From Aequorivita viscosa (lineage in GTDB: Bacteria > Bacteroidota > Bacteroidia > Flavobacteriales > Flavobacteriaceae), in the NCBI RefSeq assembly GCF_900106795.1, contig NZ_FNNS01000020.1, positions 39,457-75,003 of the forward strand: a stretch of 35,547 nucleotides of DNA. The letters are read 5' to 3'. Shown here in pieces: positions 32,385 through 35,547 of this stretch; position 1 is the stretch's first letter, and each line of letters begins with the position of its first letter. The translations under genes were made by a program, and so were the position numbers. The notes beneath the pieces were generated by a model that was not told where the DNA came from, ran no database searches, and saw only the letters and a program-made list of their open reading frames with translations.

Positions 32385-34847
32385 ATGAATAATCTTCTCC
32401 TTGTAATAACGACCTTCTTGATTACCGTTTCATCTTTCGCACAAATAAGCTTTGAAAAGAATATAATCGTTGATGACAGCTATGTTATTAATCCAAAAGA
32501 TGCGTTTTTTGGTGACATTGACAACGATGGTGATATGGACATTATGGCTGCAGGTGGCAGAAATGTAGTTTGGTTTGAAAACATTGACGGCCTAGGTACG
32601 TATGGCAAAAGAAAACTTATCGCCAATTACCCAATTGGAGATTCTGTTGCTTCACCATTCCTTGTAGATTTAGATGGAGACGGAGATTTGGACGCCATAG
32701 CTAGTTCCATTTTTATGGATAAAATTATGTGGTATGAGAATCTTGACGGCTTGGGAAATTTTGGACCAGAGCAAGTAATAGCAAACTTTAGCGCTTTTAT
32801 TTTTGCATCCGATATTGATGCTGATGGAGATATGGACATCCTTGTATCTTACTCATTTGAAGAAAAAATAGGCTGGTTGGAAAACCTCGATGGCCTAGGA
32901 AATTTCAGCAATACACGGATTATCGATATTGATGTTCCAAATGTAAGATCATTAAAAACAGCCGATTTGGATGGAGACGGCGATGTTGACATACTTTTAA
33001 CTTCCTTTTACGAAAATAAGGTGATTTGGTATGAAAACTTGAATGGAAATGGAAACTTTGGCCCCCAAAAAATCATTCATGCAGATCGGAATGAACCAAC
33101 TTCTGTATATGCTGCCGATCTGGATAATGATGGAGATCTGGATATAGTTTCAACATCAGGCTTTTCGAGGACAGTTGGTTGGCAAGAAAATATTGACGGC
33201 AACGGAAACTTTGGGGCTTTACAAACAATAGATACCAATGTAGAAGGCGCTCTTGGCTTAAATGTAGCAGATATTGACAACGACGGGGATATGGATGTTT
33301 TTGTTGCAGATATGGTTGGTAATACTATTGCATTTTATGAAAATCTTGATGGACTAGGCACTTTTTCTGCTGAACAAATCATTTCGAATAAGGTTAATAT
33401 GCCTTTCTCAACTTCAATTAGCGATGTAGATAATGATGGGTATTTGGATGTACTATGCGTATCGTTAAAGGATGCTAAAATAACCTGGTATAAAAACACA
33501 GATGGCCTGGGAAATTTTGGAGCCCAGAATATTATACATGAAGATATTGACAATCTAGAAAATATTATTGCTGCAGATATAGATGGTGATGGGGATATGG
33601 ACATAATATCGGCTTCGCACAACCCATACGTCCATTCAAACAGTATTATAGCTTGGTTTGAAAATCTTGATGGTCATGGAAATTTCGAAAAACCAAAAGC
33701 GATAGACTATCCAAGCGGAGCGAAGTTTGTTAGGGCGACAGATGTTGACGGAGATGGAGATTTGGATATAATAGTCGGGACGTTTTCTTCTTCATCAAAA
33801 GTAATAATCTGGTATGAAAACCTTGATGGGAATGGAAATTTTGGAGAAGCCAACGATATTTCAAATGGGTTATATCAATTGACTTCATTAGAAATTGCAG
33901 ATTTTGACGGTGATAGTGACAACGACATACTTTTTACCACTACAAGTAGCTTTGGATGGATTGAAAACTTGGACGGTCTAGGTAATTATGGACTAGTCCA
34001 TTTACTATCTCCCATTAATAGTTCTTTTGAGTCCATAGCCTATCCAGCAGATCTTGATAATGACGGGGATATGGACATTATTAGTTGGAGATTTAACAGA
34101 AGTGGTCAAGTAATATGGTTGGAGAACCTTGATGGTACGGGGAACTTTAATCCTCATCAACTTATTTTCGATTCTACCGGCGGAGGTTCTATTAACAACT
34201 TAAAAGCTGCTGATATGGATGGCGATGGTGATGTAGACATAATCCTTGGTTCTACGAATCCTAATGAACACCTTTTATGGGTTGAAAACCTTGGCAATGG
34301 AAATTTTGGAGATGCTACATCCTTTAATGTAGCACAAGCACCTCCTACGGCAATATTCCTTGGTGACCTTGATAACGATAATGATATTGATGTTGTTTTT
34401 GCATCTCAATACGAAAGAAAATATGGCTGGAAAGAAAACCTTGACGGACAAGGAAATTTTGGTTCTGAAATAATTCTTTCTTCTGGATCTTTGGAACCTG
34501 TAAGTGTTTTTATTACAGATTTGGATGGTGATGGTGATAACGACATAGTTGCTGCTTCCCGTTTACAGAATGAAATTGTTTGGTTTGAAAATTCACTAAT
34601 TTTATCGTTATATGAAAACAATAATCTCAAATTTTCCGCATTTCCAATTCCCACAAACGATTTTATAAACATTCAATCGGAAACTACCATCGCTATTATA
34701 AAAATATACAATAGCTTAGGACAATTGGTGCTTTCAAAAAATGATAGTAATACTGTGGATGTTTCATCATTACAATCGGGAATATATTTTTTAAATACCA
34801 CCGATAATAAGGGAAACCAAGGAACAATTCGAATAATTAAAAAATAA
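32385..34847 (+). CDS. T9SS-exported VCBS/FG-GAP repeat protein
   Basis: An 820-residue secreted protein. A signal peptide (LLLVITTFLITVSSFAQ) is followed by about 13-14 repeats of 55 residues, each with a calcium-loop motif of the form DxDNDGDMDI and a W(Y/F)ENLDGLGNFG strand. This is an integrin-alpha-like beta-propeller, probably two propellers. The last 75 residues form a type IX secretion sorting domain (FPIPTNDFINIQ, IKIYNSLGQLVLSK, SLQSGIYFLNT, ending IRIIKK). The protein is expected to be exported to the cell surface through T9SS and to bind ligands in a calcium-dependent way. The beginning of a close paralogue follows at 35381, so a small family of these genes lies here. Confidence 0.92.
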   Translation: MNNLLLVITTFLITVSSFAQISFEKNIIVDDSYVINPKDAFFGDIDNDGDMDIMAAGGRNVVWFENIDGLGTYGKRKLIANYPIGDSVASPFLVDLDGDGDLDAIASSIFMDKIMWYENLDGLGNFGPEQVIANFSAFIFASDIDADGDMDILVSYSFEEKIGWLENLDGLGNFSNTRIIDIDVPNVRSLKTADLDGDGDVDILLTSFYENKVIWYENLNGNGNFGPQKIIHADRNEPTSVYAADLDNDGDLDIVSTSGFSRTVGWQENIDGNGNFGALQTIDTNVEGALGLNVADIDNDGDMDVFVADMVGNTIAFYENLDGLGTFSAEQIISNKVNMPFSTSISDVDNDGYLDVLCVSLKDAKITWYKNTDGLGNFGAQNIIHEDIDNLENIIAADIDGDGDMDIISASHNPYVHSNSIIAWFENLDGHGNFEKPKAIDYPSGAKFVRATDVDGDGDLDIIVGTFSSSSKVIIWYENLDGNGNFGEANDISNGLYQLTSLEIADFDGDSDNDILFTTTSSFGWIENLDGLGNYGLVHLLSPINSSFESIAYPADLDNDGDMDIISWRFNRSGQVIWLENLDGTGNFNPHQLIFDSTGGGSINNLKAADMDGDGDVDIILGSTNPNEHLLWVENLGNGNFGDATSFNVAQAPPTAIFLGDLDNDNDIDVVFASQYERKYGWKENLDGQGNFGSEIILSSGSLEPVSVFITDLDGDGDNDIVAASRLQNEIVWFENSLILSLYENNNLKFSAFPIPTNDFINIQSETTIAIIKIYNSLGQLVLSKNDSNTVDVSSLQSGIYFLNTTDNKGNQGTIRIIKK

Positions 34848-35380
34848 AACTCCCAACTTCCCCCCTTACCTATTCAAAACTAGTGGGCGATTTCATGGCA
34901 TTCCTTTTTCTTAACTATAATAATATAATATCGAAACATAAGCTAAAAAAATGATTAGTCGTCTTGCTAGACGGAAGAAGCATATTCTGACTACAACGTG
35001 TAAAGCTGGTGTAATGTATTGAAGTAAAATGTGTATTACTATACTATTTATTAGTGGCACAATTAAAAAGAACGTACTAGATACCTGTAATAATCTGTAA
35101 CCTTTTTAGCATATTTTAGTTACAAATAATTTTAAATAGGTTACCATATATTATATTACTGGCGTGCTTTTGGAAAAGGTGTCTACTTATTGATGGATTT
35201 GTAATGCCGATTGCGGACTTTTGTTATCGACAAAATAGTTTTATTTGTATACTCCCTTATAAAAAATACAAGCTATTAAGATTTTCCGCAAAGGGTAGCT
35301 TAAGATTTTTTTTATCTTTGGAAGCTTTCTATACGCTCTTAAAATAGATTTTAAAATAATTTAAAAGTAACCATTACGTT
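34848..35380. other. Intergenic region between two VCBS-repeat genes
   Basis: No gene is visible. A short hairpin CGTCT..AGACG lies near 34969-34982. TATCTTTG at 35313-35320 matches the -7 box consensus and would give a leader of about 55 nt for the next gene. No TTG is seen at the matching -33 position. Confidence 0.4.
35313..35320 (+). promoter_or_regulatory. Candidate -7 box (TAnnTTTG) for the second VCBS gene
   Basis: TATCTTTG is an exact match to the Bacteroidota -7 consensus, 60 bp upstream of the ATG at 35381. The -33 element is not evident. Confidence 0.45.
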
Positions 35381-35547
35381 ATGAAATTAACACCGCTCAT
35401 TATAATATTAATGCTACTAAGTCTAACTGTTAAGGCTCAAATAGGATTTGAGGAACATGTAGTTATTGACCACACACTTTCTACCGATAAACCAAGTTCA
35501 ATCTTCGCTATCGATCTAGATAATGATGGAGATATAGATATTCTTAC
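35381..35547 (+). CDS. Second VCBS/FG-GAP repeat protein, 5' end only
   Basis: The frame is open to the window edge (55 codons). A signal peptide (LTPLIIILMLLSLTVKAQ) is followed by IGFEEHVVIDH, then the first calcium-loop repeat FAIDLDNDGDIDIL. The opening closely parallels the gene at 32385 (ISFEKNIIVDD), so the two are paralogues, probably from tandem duplication. Full length and the sorting domain are not visible. Confidence 0.85.
   Translation, partial: MKLTPLIIILMLLSLTVKAQIGFEEHVVIDHTLSTDKPSSIFAIDLDNDGDIDIL

Overview
The window looks like chromosomal DNA from a member of the Bacteroidota, most likely the Flavobacteriaceae. The evidence is a SusC/SusD pair with FecR and an ECF sigma factor, T9SS-type secreted proteins with VCBS/FG-GAP repeats, an RteC-family protein, matches to the TAnnTTTG -7 box, weak or absent Shine-Dalgarno sequences, and low GC. 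I cannot name the species. All assignments were made by eye from motifs, without any database search.

Layout. 1-789: 3' end of a probable REP-associated (Y1) transposase, its REP-like hairpins and two strong terminators. 790-4433: a FabH-family ketoacyl-ACP synthase (-) and a secreted S9 peptidase of the glutamyl endopeptidase type (+). 4434-7545: two long inverted-repeat structures, a four-gene minus-strand cassette (conserved 251-aa protein, DUF5675 protein, two small membrane proteins) that resembles a lysis or envelope module, and repeat-rich non-coding DNA. 7546-13518: regulatory cluster with an RteC-family protein, a LytTR regulator with a degenerate receiver, a tiny lipoprotein, a TPR-containing sensor kinase, its response regulator, and a paralogous regulator whose phosphoacceptor Asp is Asn. 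13886-15719: a MauE-domain membrane protein and a small secreted four-cysteine peptide (DUF6520-like).

15763-25917 (-): a peptide-utilisation type operon with an S9 peptidase, SusD, SusC with an STN domain, FecR anti-sigma and ECF sigma. A four-helix-bundle gene bracketed by G-rich repeats sits between FecR and the sigma factor. Upstream of the sigma gene lies about 290 bp of highly structured DNA that folds better as the sense (minus-strand) RNA.

26252-31302: an AT-rich defence island. An orphan XRE regulator has a perfect palindrome in front of it. A minus-strand operon then encodes a 58-aa protein, a 51-aa single-TM protein, a SMODS-associated NUDIX protein, a CD-NTase and an E2-like protein. 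This is a type II-short-like CBASS in which the membrane part of a TM-NUDIX effector may be a separate gene. Divergent from it is a three-gene operon: sigma factor, 101-aa charged protein, ImmA/IrrE metallopeptidase. The two operons share a divergent promoter region in which the same TGTCACG heptamer and about 30 bp of related sequence face each way. My main hypothesis is that the peptidase destroys an anti-sigma factor, freeing the sigma factor to switch on both its own operon and CBASS.

31303-35547: a duplicated G-rich repeat, non-coding DNA, a large T9SS-exported VCBS-repeat protein and the start of a second paralogue.
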